Source of the DNA: G963662905 sp963676415
GTDB taxonomy: Bacteria > Bacteroidota > Bacteroidia > Bacteroidales > WRLA01
Assembly: GCA_963676415.1 (NCBI GenBank)
Contig: OY781097.1
Location: forward strand, 1,302,001-1,366,000
Length of the DNA stretch: 64,000 bases
Direction: 5' to 3'
Shown here: positions 43,605 through 52,133 of the stretch, one piece after another
Layout of the letters: each line of letters opens with the position of its first letter
Position numbering within the stretch: position 1 is the first letter of the stretch
The notes under the pieces: model-generated
What the model saw: the letters and a program-made list of their open reading frames with translations, nothing else
Databases searched by the model: none
Told to the model about the DNA's origin: nothing
Position numbers and translations under genes: made by a program

Positions 43605-46589
43605 ATGAGAAAACTATTTACTCTTGCAATGATGATGGTGTTTGCATTCGCTTTGAATGCTCAGGTCATCTTTGAAGACAATTTCGAAAGCTATGGCGTA
43701 GGCGAATACATAGCTGAGAATTCTGATGTTTGGACTACTTGGAACAATGCTCCCGGCGGCGCTGAAGATGCTGTTGCTTCTGATGCTTTTGCACATAGCC
43801 CAACAAAATCAATGCACATTAGTGGAACCAACGATATGGTTCTTCCTATGGGCAACAAAACCAGCGGCAAATACAATGTAAACTTCTACATTTACGTAGA
43901 AAATGACGGTAATTCCGAAGGTTATTTTAATTTACAACACTATGAAGCCCCAGGTACTGAGTGGGCCATTGAGGTTTTTTTCAACCTTGATGCCACAGGT
44001 CATGTGAACGCAAATGGTGAAGAAATTTCTTTTGATTATACGCAAGGTGCATGGGTTTATGTTGAAACTATCATTGATATAGATGCTGACGAAGCAATGA
44101 TTTATATTGATGGCAGCCATGTTTATACATGGCCTTTTGCAACTCAAGCCAGTGGTGGCGCAGGTGCAGCACAGCTTGGCAGTATGAACGTTTATGCAGG
44201 TTCTGAAACAGGAACAGCAAACTTTTATATGGACGATGTGGTTTATGAATCCGTTCCTTCTTCGCTTTTCTTTGATGATTTCGAAGACTATGCAGATGGC
44301 GCTTATGTAGCTGAAAACTCTGATGTTTGGACTACCTGGAACGATGCTCCTGCAACTGCTGAAGATGCCGTTATTTCTTCTGCATTCTCAAATAGCCCAA
44401 CACAATCAATGCACGTGAGCGGAACAAACGACATGGTTCTTCCTCTTGGAAACAAAACCAGCGGTCAGTTCTGGGTAAACATGTACTATTACGTTGAAAA
44501 TGATGGAAATTCTGAAGGTTATTTCAACCTGCAGCACTTCGAAGCACCCGGTACTGAGTGGGCTTGTGAAGTATTCTTCCTGCTCGATGGTACAGGTACT
44601 TTTGACGCCAATGGCGAAACAACTACCTTTAGCTATACTCAAGATGCATGGGTTTATATTCAGAACTACATTGATATTGATGCTGATACTGCTGCTTTCT
44701 ACATTGACGGTGAGCATATCGTAACATGGCCTTTCGCAACACAGGCAAGTGGTGGAGCAGGCACTGCACAGCTTGGTTCTGTAAACATCTTCGCTGGTTC
44801 TGATACTGGCACTCCTAACTTTTATGTTGATGACGTAGATTACCTCGGATCAAGCAGCCTTACGCCGGCAACAATCGACGTAAGTACAAGCACGATCCTT
44901 TCTACTACCGGTGATGATGAAAGTTTCACTGTTGGTAATGTTGGAGAAGAAGAACTTACTTATTCGATCTATCCAATTTATCCTGATGCCGGTAAAGCGC
45001 TGAGCCCAATCCCACAGCAAAATCTTCCAAAAGAAAACTATATCCCAATGAGCGAGCTTCAGGCAGTTCGCGCTACAAATACAAGCAATGCTGAAATTAC
45101 ACGCGATGGTACTCTCACTCACGTTCAAAGTGAATTCTCAGGAGGTTTAGGCTTTGGCAGTGAAGTTACCGTACGTGCTGCTACCGTATTTGAACCAGCA
45201 GATGTGAAACCATATATAGGAATGGAAATTGCATCTGTACTTATTGGGATCAATGACCTTCCGTTGAATAACGAAGGCACTCTCATGATCTGGCAACGTG
45301 GTTCATTCGATGCTCCAGGCCCCGGCGCTCTCGTACTGGAAAAAGATTTTACTGTAAGTGAAGTAGGAGAACAGGTACTGATTACACTTGATGAACCTCT
45401 TTATCTTGATGGTAATGAAATTTGGGTTGGCTACCAGTGTATAGACCCGGGCGATGGTTTATACCCGATGGGATTGGACAATGGCCCCAGGATCCCTGCT
45501 GTTAACTGGCTCTCAACAGGTCCGGGCTGGAGCGAAATGAACGAAACGGTTGAAAGAAACCTCTTTATCGTTTGTAACCTTGTTGGCGATGGCGTTACTC
45601 AATGGCTTTCTACAAACCCAACAGCTGGTGCACTCGAAGGTGACGAAACTGATGACATCACTGTTTCTTTCGATGCAACGGATCTGGAACCAGGTTCTAC
45701 AAACCTAGCGAAACTCGTTGTTGCTGCTAATGACGCTGCCAATGAATTTACCGAAATCAACGTTTCTTTCATTGTTCCTGCTGAAGAAGAGTACACTGTT
45801 ACTTTCAACGTAGCTGACATGGACGCTAACCCAATTGAAGGCGCTACTGTTACCATCAATGGTATGGACGTAAGTACTGATGCCAGCGGTGTTGCTACAA
45901 TTGACCTCGTTGACGGCAATTATCCTTATACTGTTGTGGCCGAAGGCTATATGGACGCAGAAGGAAGTGTTACTGTTGCCGGTGCTGCTGTTACTGAAGA
46001 TGTTACACTCGAAATGGAGGTTGTATCCTATATGGTAACTTTCAATTCTGACCTGAATGGCGCAATTGAAATTGGTATTTTTGATCCTGCTAATGATGTT
46101 GTTTATGTTACAGGTGATATGGTTGACTGGGCTGAGCCAGGAGAAGAAGGTTCTATCATGATGACTGACAACGATGGCGATGGCGTTTATACTGCAAGCC
46201 TGGAACTTGAAGCTGGTGATTATGCATATAAGTACTTCAAGAATGCCGGTTGGAACGGTGGCGAATGGGAAGGCGGTGAAGACCGTACGTTCTCTGTTGT
46301 TGATGAAGACGTAGTGCTTGATGACTACTTTGCTAATTTACATGTAGGGATCGAAGAGCTTGAGTCTCTGATCAGCATCCGTCCAAACCCTGCAACAAAT
46401 TACATTAATATTGCTGCAGACCGCAACTATACTGTTGAAGTAATTGACCTGAGCGGACGCGTTATTGCTAATGCACAAATGATTTCTAACCAAATTGTTA
46501 TCAATATGGAAAATCAGGAGTCTGGCATGTACATCATCCGTATGACAAGCGAAACAGCTACTTTCCTTAAGAAAGTTGTTAAGAAATAA
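43605..46589 (+). CDS. Large type IX-secreted protein with duplicated N-terminal domain
   Basis: 994 aa with signal peptide (ends LNAQ). Residues about 20-218 and 222-425 are two copies of one beta-rich domain sharing FEDYADGAYVAENSDVWTTW-like starts, SGTNDMVLP, NDGNSEGYFNLQH and WPFATQASGGAG, probably concanavalin-like. Next come an Ig/ASPM-like region, a carboxypeptidase-regulatory-like domain (NPIEGATVTINGMDVSTDAS), a starch-binding-like module (VYVTGDMVDW, YAYKYFKNAGW) and a type A sorting domain (SIRPNPATNYINIA to the KKVVKK end). Secreted or surface-attached; probably carbohydrate-related, but no catalytic domain is seen. Confidence 0.87.
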   Translation: MRKLFTLAMMMVFAFALNAQVIFEDNFESYGVGEYIAENSDVWTTWNNAPGGAEDAVASDAFAHSPTKSMHISGTNDMVLPMGNKTSGKYNVNFYIYVENDGNSEGYFNLQHYEAPGTEWAIEVFFNLDATGHVNANGEEISFDYTQGAWVYVETIIDIDADEAMIYIDGSHVYTWPFATQASGGAGAAQLGSMNVYAGSETGTANFYMDDVVYESVPSSLFFDDFEDYADGAYVAENSDVWTTWNDAPATAEDAVISSAFSNSPTQSMHVSGTNDMVLPLGNKTSGQFWVNMYYYVENDGNSEGYFNLQHFEAPGTEWACEVFFLLDGTGTFDANGETTTFSYTQDAWVYIQNYIDIDADTAAFYIDGEHIVTWPFATQASGGAGTAQLGSVNIFAGSDTGTPNFYVDDVDYLGSSSLTPATIDVSTSTILSTTGDDESFTVGNVGEEELTYSIYPIYPDAGKALSPIPQQNLPKENYIPMSELQAVRATNTSNAEITRDGTLTHVQSEFSGGLGFGSEVTVRAATVFEPADVKPYIGMEIASVLIGINDLPLNNEGTLMIWQRGSFDAPGPGALVLEKDFTVSEVGEQVLITLDEPLYLDGNEIWVGYQCIDPGDGLYPMGLDNGPRIPAVNWLSTGPGWSEMNETVERNLFIVCNLVGDGVTQWLSTNPTAGALEGDETDDITVSFDATDLEPGSTNLAKLVVAANDAANEFTEINVSFIVPAEEEYTVTFNVADMDANPIEGATVTINGMDVSTDASGVATIDLVDGNYPYTVVAEGYMDAEGSVTVAGAAVTEDVTLEMEVVSYMVTFNSDLNGAIEIGIFDPANDVVYVTGDMVDWAEPGEEGSIMMTDNDGDGVYTASLELEAGDYAYKYFKNAGWNGGEWEGGEDRTFSVVDEDVVLDDYFANLHVGIEELESLISIRPNPATNYINIAADRNYTVEVIDLSGRVIANAQMISNQIVINMENQESGMYIIRMTSETATFLKKVVKK

Positions 46590-46611
46590 ATAAAATTTCC
46601 GACTTAATTAT

Positions 46612-46644
46612 AAAGCCGCTCCTTTTTTGGGGTGGCTTTTTTTT
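46612..46644 (+). terminator. Intrinsic terminator of the 994-aa gene
   Basis: AAAGCCGCTCC pairs with GGGGTGGCTTT (G-T pairs allowed) and is followed by TTTTTTTT; 22 bases after the stop at 46589. Confidence 0.88.
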
Positions 46645-46651
46645 GTGGGTT

Positions 46652-47599
46652 TTAATCGGCGAATAGTTTCCCCTGCCAGCTTTTGCGGTTTTTCAGTTCC
46701 TTCTCAATCGCTACCAATACCTGATCGTAGCGGACATTGTCCCAGCGCGGACCTGTAATCAGCTTTGGGCTTACCTCTCCGGCAAAACGCTCGATCATAA
46801 TGTCCGGCTTCAACCGCTCCGTGAAAGACACAATGAAATCAATATAATCTTCCATCTCCGCAAAGAGGGCAAATGCTTCCGGATTTAATGCAAACTCCTC
46901 TGCCATGCATGTTCCGCGGATTATCTGCAACTGATGGAACTTAATACTCGCCAGGGGCAGCTGATTGATGGCTTCTACAGAATCCAGCATCATTTCGCGG
47001 CTTTCACCGGGCAGGCCAAAAATAAAGTGTGCACCGCATTTCAAGCCTCTTTGTGCGGTTTCATTAACAGCTTTTTGGGCGCAGGCAAAATCATGTCCGC
47101 GATTGATGCGCTCCAATGTTTGGTCATAAACACTCTCAATGCCGTATTCCACAATGATGTATTTGCTTTTTGCCAGCCAGGCCAGATAATCCAGTATTTC
47201 CGCATTAACGCAATCCGGACGTGTGCCGATCACCAGACCCACAACCCCTTCTGTTTCCAGTGCTTCTTCATAGCGTTTTCTGAGGATATCCAGCGGGGCA
47301 TAAGTGTTGCTGAACGCCTGAAAATAGGCCAGATATTTTTTGGTTTTATAGCGGATCTGATGAAATTCCATCCCTTCCAGCAATTGCTGGCGAATGGATT
47401 TCTGAGGTGTGCAATAGGAAGGATTGAAGGCTCTGTTGTTGCAATAGGTACAACCACCGTTTCCCTTGCTGCCATCTCGGTTTGGACAGGTAAAGCCTGC
47501 ATCAACCGAAAGCTTCTGTACCCGCTCACCAAAATATTTTTTAAAATAAGCCGCATAAGCATTAAAAGGCCGCTCATGCCCCCAGGGATATTGATTCAT
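46652..47599 (-). CDS. TIGR01212-family radical SAM protein (YhcC-like)
   Basis: 315 aa. Starts YPWGHERPFNAYAAYFKKYFG and has the family's cysteine cluster FTCPNRDGSKGNGGCTYCNN for the 4Fe-4S/SAM site, followed by GLVIGTRPDCVN and FIFGLPGESREMML. It resembles Elp3-like radical SAM enzymes; substrate unknown. A TACTTTTG box ends 4 bases before the ATG, another leaderless candidate. Confidence 0.9.
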   Translation of the reverse strand: MNQYPWGHERPFNAYAAYFKKYFGERVQKLSVDAGFTCPNRDGSKGNGGCTYCNNRAFNPSYCTPQKSIRQQLLEGMEFHQIRYKTKKYLAYFQAFSNTYAPLDILRKRYEEALETEGVVGLVIGTRPDCVNAEILDYLAWLAKSKYIIVEYGIESVYDQTLERINRGHDFACAQKAVNETAQRGLKCGAHFIFGLPGESREMMLDSVEAINQLPLASIKFHQLQIIRGTCMAEEFALNPEAFALFAEMEDYIDFIVSFTERLKPDIMIERFAGEVSPKLITGPRWDNVRYDQVLVAIEKELKNRKSWQGKLFAD

Positions 47600-47603
47600 A
47601 GGG

Positions 47604-47611
47604 CAAAAGTA
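47604..47611 (-). promoter_or_regulatory. -7 promoter element TACTTTTG of the radical SAM gene
   Basis: TAnnTTTG match on the minus strand, 4 bases before ATG 47599. Confidence 0.5.
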
Positions 47612-47807
47612 CGTATTGCTTTGATAGGATCAGGGCACTCAGAAAAAATCCTAGCGCGCAACATTCAATTTCTGGTAATATTGATGTGGTAAATACAATT
47701 TGAAATATTTGTAAATTAGCAATGCAGTAAGGTTGGATAGCCTACATATAAATAACTCATATTAAAGGTTTTATCTAAAGTTGAATCAATATATAAAGAA
47801 CGAAAAA

Positions 47808-48350
47808 ATGGTAAAACAAATGTCAATTATCCCTATTAAAAAAAATGGCTGCATTTTAGCTATTCTGTTTTTTCTTTTTATGCAAAACGCCTCAATTGGT
47901 CAGAGGCTTTTTCTTTGTGATTCTACAATCATTAAAGTCACTGATTCTATAAAAATTAAATCAAACTGTAATTATTGTTTTAGTATTTTGGATTTGCCAC
48001 AAAATAAATATGATTCACTCATGGTTGATTTTCAATCTTTTCGACCTGAAAATCTAAAAATTATTTATAAAGAGAGTCTAAAAACGCAAAGAGGGCTTTA
48101 TCAGGTATTTTATCGAGATTCCATTATATATGTTCAATGTGAATTCTTCAAAAGACGACCATCAGGAATCTTTCAAATGTATGAAGCAACAAATCCTAAA
48201 AATCCTGAAAAGCTGCTTTATGAAGTTAATTTCCTTAATGGGAAAAGAAATGGATGGTATAATAGGTTTGACTGGTACTCTGATTCAATAATAAAAAAGA
48301 TACTTTATCGGAACGGGAAGCCAATTGACAGCGTAGAAAAAATAAATTGA
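47808..48350 (+). CDS. Secreted unknown protein at start of second RHS island
   Basis: 180 aa from ATG 47808 (a TTG at 47781 is the alternative). Signal peptide or anchor ILAILFFLFMQNASIGQ. The C-terminal half has two MORN-like turns (KRRPSGIFQMYE, LNGKRNGWYNRFDW), as in YwqK-type antitoxin-like proteins. I do not recognise the rest. It ends about 60 bases before an in-frame RHS remnant opens and may be an immunity protein left from another RHS tip. Confidence 0.62.
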   Translation: MVKQMSIIPIKKNGCILAILFFLFMQNASIGQRLFLCDSTIIKVTDSIKIKSNCNYCFSILDLPQNKYDSLMVDFQSFRPENLKIIYKESLKTQRGLYQVFYRDSIIYVQCEFFKRRPSGIFQMYEATNPKNPEKLLYEVNFLNGKRNGWYNRFDWYSDSIIKKILYRNGKPIDSVEKIN

Positions 48351-48517
48351 ACCTATAACAGATGAAAAATCGTTAGAGAACACATTCGCCAGCAAAACTC
48401 TAAAAGAAATAAGGGAATGGATCCGACGCCAGTCCCCTCAACCAAACCGATTATATTACTAACTTTGTCTATGAAAACAACCAACTCCAGTTTATCCTCA
48501 CTTCCGAAGGCCGTATT

Positions 48518-49573
48518 ATGATGCAAAACGGTGGCACATACGAATACCAGTATTTCCTGAAAGACCATTTAGGGAATACGCGTATTACAATGAACCAAAA
48601 CGGAACAATTTTGCAGGAAGATGCCTATTATCCTTTTGGGATGAACATTGCCGGTTTGAGTTATAGCGATGCCAGCCCTGAGAATAAATACAAGTATAAT
48701 GGAAAAGAGCTGGAAGGTGAGTTTGGATTGGATTGGTATGATTATGGGGCGAGGTTTTATGATGCAGAATTAGGCCGTTTTTTAGGGGCAGATCCACTTT
48801 CCGAAATATTAAGGGGTAATAGTCCTTATATCTATTCCGTCAATAATCCAATTAGATTTATTGATTTTGCAGGCTCATTACCATGGGATAAAGTAATTAA
48901 GTATACGTCCATTTCAAGTTTATTTGGTTTAAGATTACATCCAATATCAAATAAATATTCAGGGCATTCTGGAATAGATTTTGCGGCACCTGTTGGAACG
49001 GAAGTACGAGCAGTTGCTGATGGAAAAGTGGTTAAAGTGGGGTGGAATGAAAAGACAATAGATGGAAAAACATACGGTTACGGTCAGTATGTTGTTCTGG
49101 ATCACGGGAATAACTACTATTCTTTATATGCTCATTTAGAGAAAGGAGGAGTAAAATTCAAATTAAATGAAACAATTTGTGAAAAGGACGTAATTGCTAC
49201 TTCTGGTAATACTGGTGGAAGCACTGGAGCTCACCTGCATTTTGAGATAATCAAGGCTGAATCTTTGTATGGCGAGAATGGTATCTTCAAATCAAAAAAT
49301 AAGATTAATCCGAAATCCATTAAAGATTTACAATTGCTACTTGCACAATTACAAGCTAAAAATGCATCTCCATCTAAAAGCGATCCTATATATAGAATTA
49401 TTAACTTGAAAACCATTGAAATAATTGGTAAGAAGAAAAAAAGAAAACGCAGAGCCATTGATCGAATCAAATATACTCACAAAAGTCCTTTTAGCGGGAG
49501 TAGATTATCCCCTGGGGATTGGGGTTACAAAGGGTCATTTTGGGATGCATATGATTCTGCAAAAAATTTTTAA
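48518..49573 (+). CDS. 5'-truncated RHS core protein with C-terminal M23 (LytM) metallopeptidase tip
   Basis: 351 aa from the first ATG; RHS-like sequence continues in frame upstream to a stop at 48410 (DYITNFVYENNQLQF), so the shell is lost. Residues 1-120 are the core end (FLKDHLGNTRIT, YPFGMNIAG, LDWYDYGARFYDAELGRFLGADP). Residues 135-245 are an M23 domain with zinc ligands His150 and Asp154 (GHSGIDFAAPVG), His206 (YAHLEK) and HLHFE (239-243), all present. M23 enzymes cut peptidoglycan peptides. The basic tail has KKKKRKRRA. A peptidoglycan-hydrolase toxin tip is inferred; the following gene may give immunity. Confidence 0.8.
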   Translation: MMQNGGTYEYQYFLKDHLGNTRITMNQNGTILQEDAYYPFGMNIAGLSYSDASPENKYKYNGKELEGEFGLDWYDYGARFYDAELGRFLGADPLSEILRGNSPYIYSVNNPIRFIDFAGSLPWDKVIKYTSISSLFGLRLHPISNKYSGHSGIDFAAPVGTEVRAVADGKVVKVGWNEKTIDGKTYGYGQYVVLDHGNNYYSLYAHLEKGGVKFKLNETICEKDVIATSGNTGGSTGAHLHFEIIKAESLYGENGIFKSKNKINPKSIKDLQLLLAQLQAKNASPSKSDPIYRIINLKTIEIIGKKKKRKRRAIDRIKYTHKSPFSGSRLSPGDWGYKGSFWDAYDSAKNF

Positions 49574-49582
49574 ATTAATATT

Positions 49583-50020
49583 ATGAACTCTTTTGTTGTT
49601 AAATCAGTTTACATTTATCTATTTTTTTTGTTTTCGAATCACATTCTTTGCCAGGAATTGGCACTGAAGGATGAATCGTTTGAAGCCTTTTATGATAAGT
49701 TTTATAGTGATACTAATTTTCAGTTAGAAAGGATAGTATTCCCTCTCCCAGGATATAATAGTGACCATATAATGGAATTATTAAGTGACTCATGCAATAA
49801 TAACGATACATTAGATTATTTTTGGATGAAAAATGATTGGATTTTTATTAATACTGTTTGTCGTCAAGATACACTTTTAATAAGGACCATCAACAAACCT
49901 TCAGATTCCATATTTATCGAAAAAATTTACACTCCAAATTCAGGATTTATAATTGAAAGAAAATTCACACAAAAGTCAAAAGGCTGGTTTTTAACGTATT
50001 ATTTGTATCATGGTTTTTAA
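49583..50020 (+). CDS. Secreted DUF4348-like protein, candidate immunity to the M23 tip
   Basis: 145 aa with a signal peptide (SVYIYLFFLFSNHILCQ). The pattern FYDKFYSDTNFQLERIVFPLPG and FWMKNDWIFIN resembles DUF4348. It begins 9 bases after the M23 RHS tip, the typical immunity position. A periplasmic location would suit protection against a peptidoglycan peptidase. Function is inferred from context alone. Confidence 0.6.
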   Translation: MNSFVVKSVYIYLFFLFSNHILCQELALKDESFEAFYDKFYSDTNFQLERIVFPLPGYNSDHIMELLSDSCNNNDTLDYFWMKNDWIFINTVCRQDTLLIRTINKPSDSIFIEKIYTPNSGFIIERKFTQKSKGWFLTYYLYHGF

Positions 50021-50134
50021 TATTGTTAAGTGTGAGGCGATAGGCTTTTACATAGATTAGCTATAAACGTCGCAAATAATTACTGGTATAATACCGAATA
50101 CCAATAAAATATAATACTATGTAAATGGTGAGAC

Positions 50135-50365
50135 ATGAAACGTGATTTGATTTTGTTTTCTATTATGTTTGTGGCGTTTGCTTCTATTTTCATTATTAGT
50201 GAAATGGCAATAGGTCCTCCTGGTGCTCTTATTAATCCTTCTTTAACAAAAACAAAAACATGGAGCGAGGTTTGCAATGACTTAGACCGGTATGCTTTTA
50301 ATTCTTTGTTGTTAACTGCAGGCATCTTTTACATTAGATCAAAAAGTAGCAAGAAAAAGAAGTAA
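50135..50365 (+). CDS. Small membrane protein in the second RHS island
   Basis: 76 aa with two membrane segments (about 5-25 and 53-67) and a lysine-rich end (RSKSSKKKK). Not recognised. It follows the DUF4348-like gene and precedes the PKD paralogue; possibly a second immunity or accessory protein. Confidence 0.5.
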   Translation: MKRDLILFSIMFVAFASIFIISEMAIGPPGALINPSLTKTKTWSEVCNDLDRYAFNSLLLTAGIFYIRSKSSKKKK

Positions 50366-50403
50366 TGTGTTATTTTTATGCATATGACTAATCAGTAAGA
50401 GTT

Positions 50404-52027
50404 ATGCAACAAACAGTAGTATCACTTTTTCTTTCTTTACTCACTTTTGCTGTTTTTGCCCAAAATAAGCAAGCCAATAACTGGTATTTTGGGCATCATG
50501 CCGGTATTACCTTCAACACACCTGATGGTAGTCCTCAAGCAGTTTTTGATGGGCAAATCAACCAATGGGAAGGTTGTGCCAGCATTTCAGATAAAGAAGG
50601 GAACCTTTTGTTTTATACCGATGGATTAACGGTTTGGAATGCGGCTCATGATACCATGCCCAACGGGCAAAACCTGAATGGCCATCCATCTGCAACTATG
50701 TCGGCCATTATTGTCCCTGCTCCAGGGAATGATAGTATCTTTTTACCGCACCATTTATTATTGACCCCATCGGTTTATGCTATTCAGTTGTTAATATGCA
50801 CCTTGATAATGGTTTAGGCAATATCACAGCAGAAAAAAATGTTTTTCTTGCCGGGCCGGTACAAGAAATGGTCACGGCTGTTGCCCATGCAAACAATTCC
50901 TCCATTTGGGTTATTACGCATTTATGGAATACCAATACTTTTGAATCCTTTTTGGTAGATTCTGATTCTTTGCATAGCCTTCCGGTAAGCAGTTCAGCTG
51001 GGGCAATCAACACAGGCCCGGGAACCAATGTGGGCGGATATATGAAAACTTCCGTTCAGGGTGATAAATTGGCCATGGTAGCGAATGAAGGGCAATTCGT
51101 TCAGCTTTTTGACTTTGACAATGCCCAGGGAACAACAAGCAATCCGGTCAGTTTGTATATTGACCCTGATTATCTTCCCTATGGAATCGAATTTTCACCC
51201 AATGGGCAAACACTTTATGTGGCTTCCTTTAACTTTCATATGCCTTTGGGGAACAAAATATACCAGTACGATTTGAGCAGCGGAGACTCAACAAGCATTG
51301 TCAATTCTGTAGTTGAAATTGCTGACATTCCGGGTACAACCAGGTATTTTGGCGCCCTGCAAATGGGGCCGGACATGCGCATGTATCTTTCCCGGAATTC
51401 TTGTCCATATCTCAGTTTGATCGAATATCCGGATTCCCTCGGTATGGCCTGTAATTTCATAGACTCCGCCGTTTATTTGGATGATGGCTCAAATACACAC
51501 CTAAGCCAACTCGGTCTCCCAGCCTTCATCCAATCCTTCTTCAACCCGGCCAACTTCACATGGGAAGGCCATTGCTTTGGGGATACCACCTTCTTTGCCA
51601 TTACAGATACTGCCTCCCAGGATTCTGTTTCTGGGATTTTGGCGATCCGGCCAGTGGTTTGGCCAATTATTCGGATTCCTTTTTCCCCTTTCATGTTTAT
51701 GAAGATACCGGAGCTTATCAGGTCAGTGTAATTGGTTATAACAACAGCTTGAACGACACCACAGTGCAGGAAATCCTTATCCATCCTTTGCCTGTTCCTT
51801 TCCTGCCCGCAGATACCGGTTTTTGCGAAGGTTATGGTGTAAACCTCTGGCCGGGGGATTTTCAATCCTACCTCTGGCAAAACGGTTCAACAGACACCAG
51901 CTTTTATGCGGACACTACGCTGAGCGTAATTGTAGAGGTAACGGATGTGCAGGGCTGCAAGAATTTGGATACAACGCAGGCTGTGGAGCATAGTAAACCC
52001 GGTGTTTTGAACATTTATCATGATTAA
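50404..52027 (+). pseudogene. Frameshifted paralogue of the PKD/propeller protein
   Basis: The reading begins with a signal peptide and NNWYFGHHAGITFNTPDG, as in the gene at 11140-12774. Two frame changes break it: near 50742 (a T-run one base short; the third frame then reads FTAPFIIDPIGLCYSVVNM) and near 51630 (GTTTCTGG where the paralogue has GTTTTCTGG). All frames together align over the whole length with the intact copy. The last 480 bases are nearly identical between copies, the middle much less. Both end at HSKP plus a few residues, without a sorting domain. Either pseudogene or homopolymer errors in the assembly. Confidence 0.8.
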
Positions 52028-52078
52028 ACCTTGCGAAGGGTTTTCCCACTATTGGTTTTGATTTTGCATATATTGAAC

Positions 52079-52112
52079 AAAAAAATCCCGTCAGTATGAA
52101 CCAACGGGATTT
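52079..52112 (-). terminator. Intrinsic terminator of the peptide transporter gene
   Basis: AAATCCCGT (52083-52091) pairs with ACGGGATTT (52104-52112); on the minus strand it is followed by seven T. It lies 22 bases after the transporter stop and may also end transcription from the PKD pseudogene. Confidence 0.85.
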
Positions 52113-52133
52113 CATATGTTGATTATAATCAAT

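Noticed and set aside
50742..51640. Programmed frameshifting in the PKD paralogue
   Set aside because: Two separate T-run shortenings compared with an intact paralogue fit decay or sequence error better.
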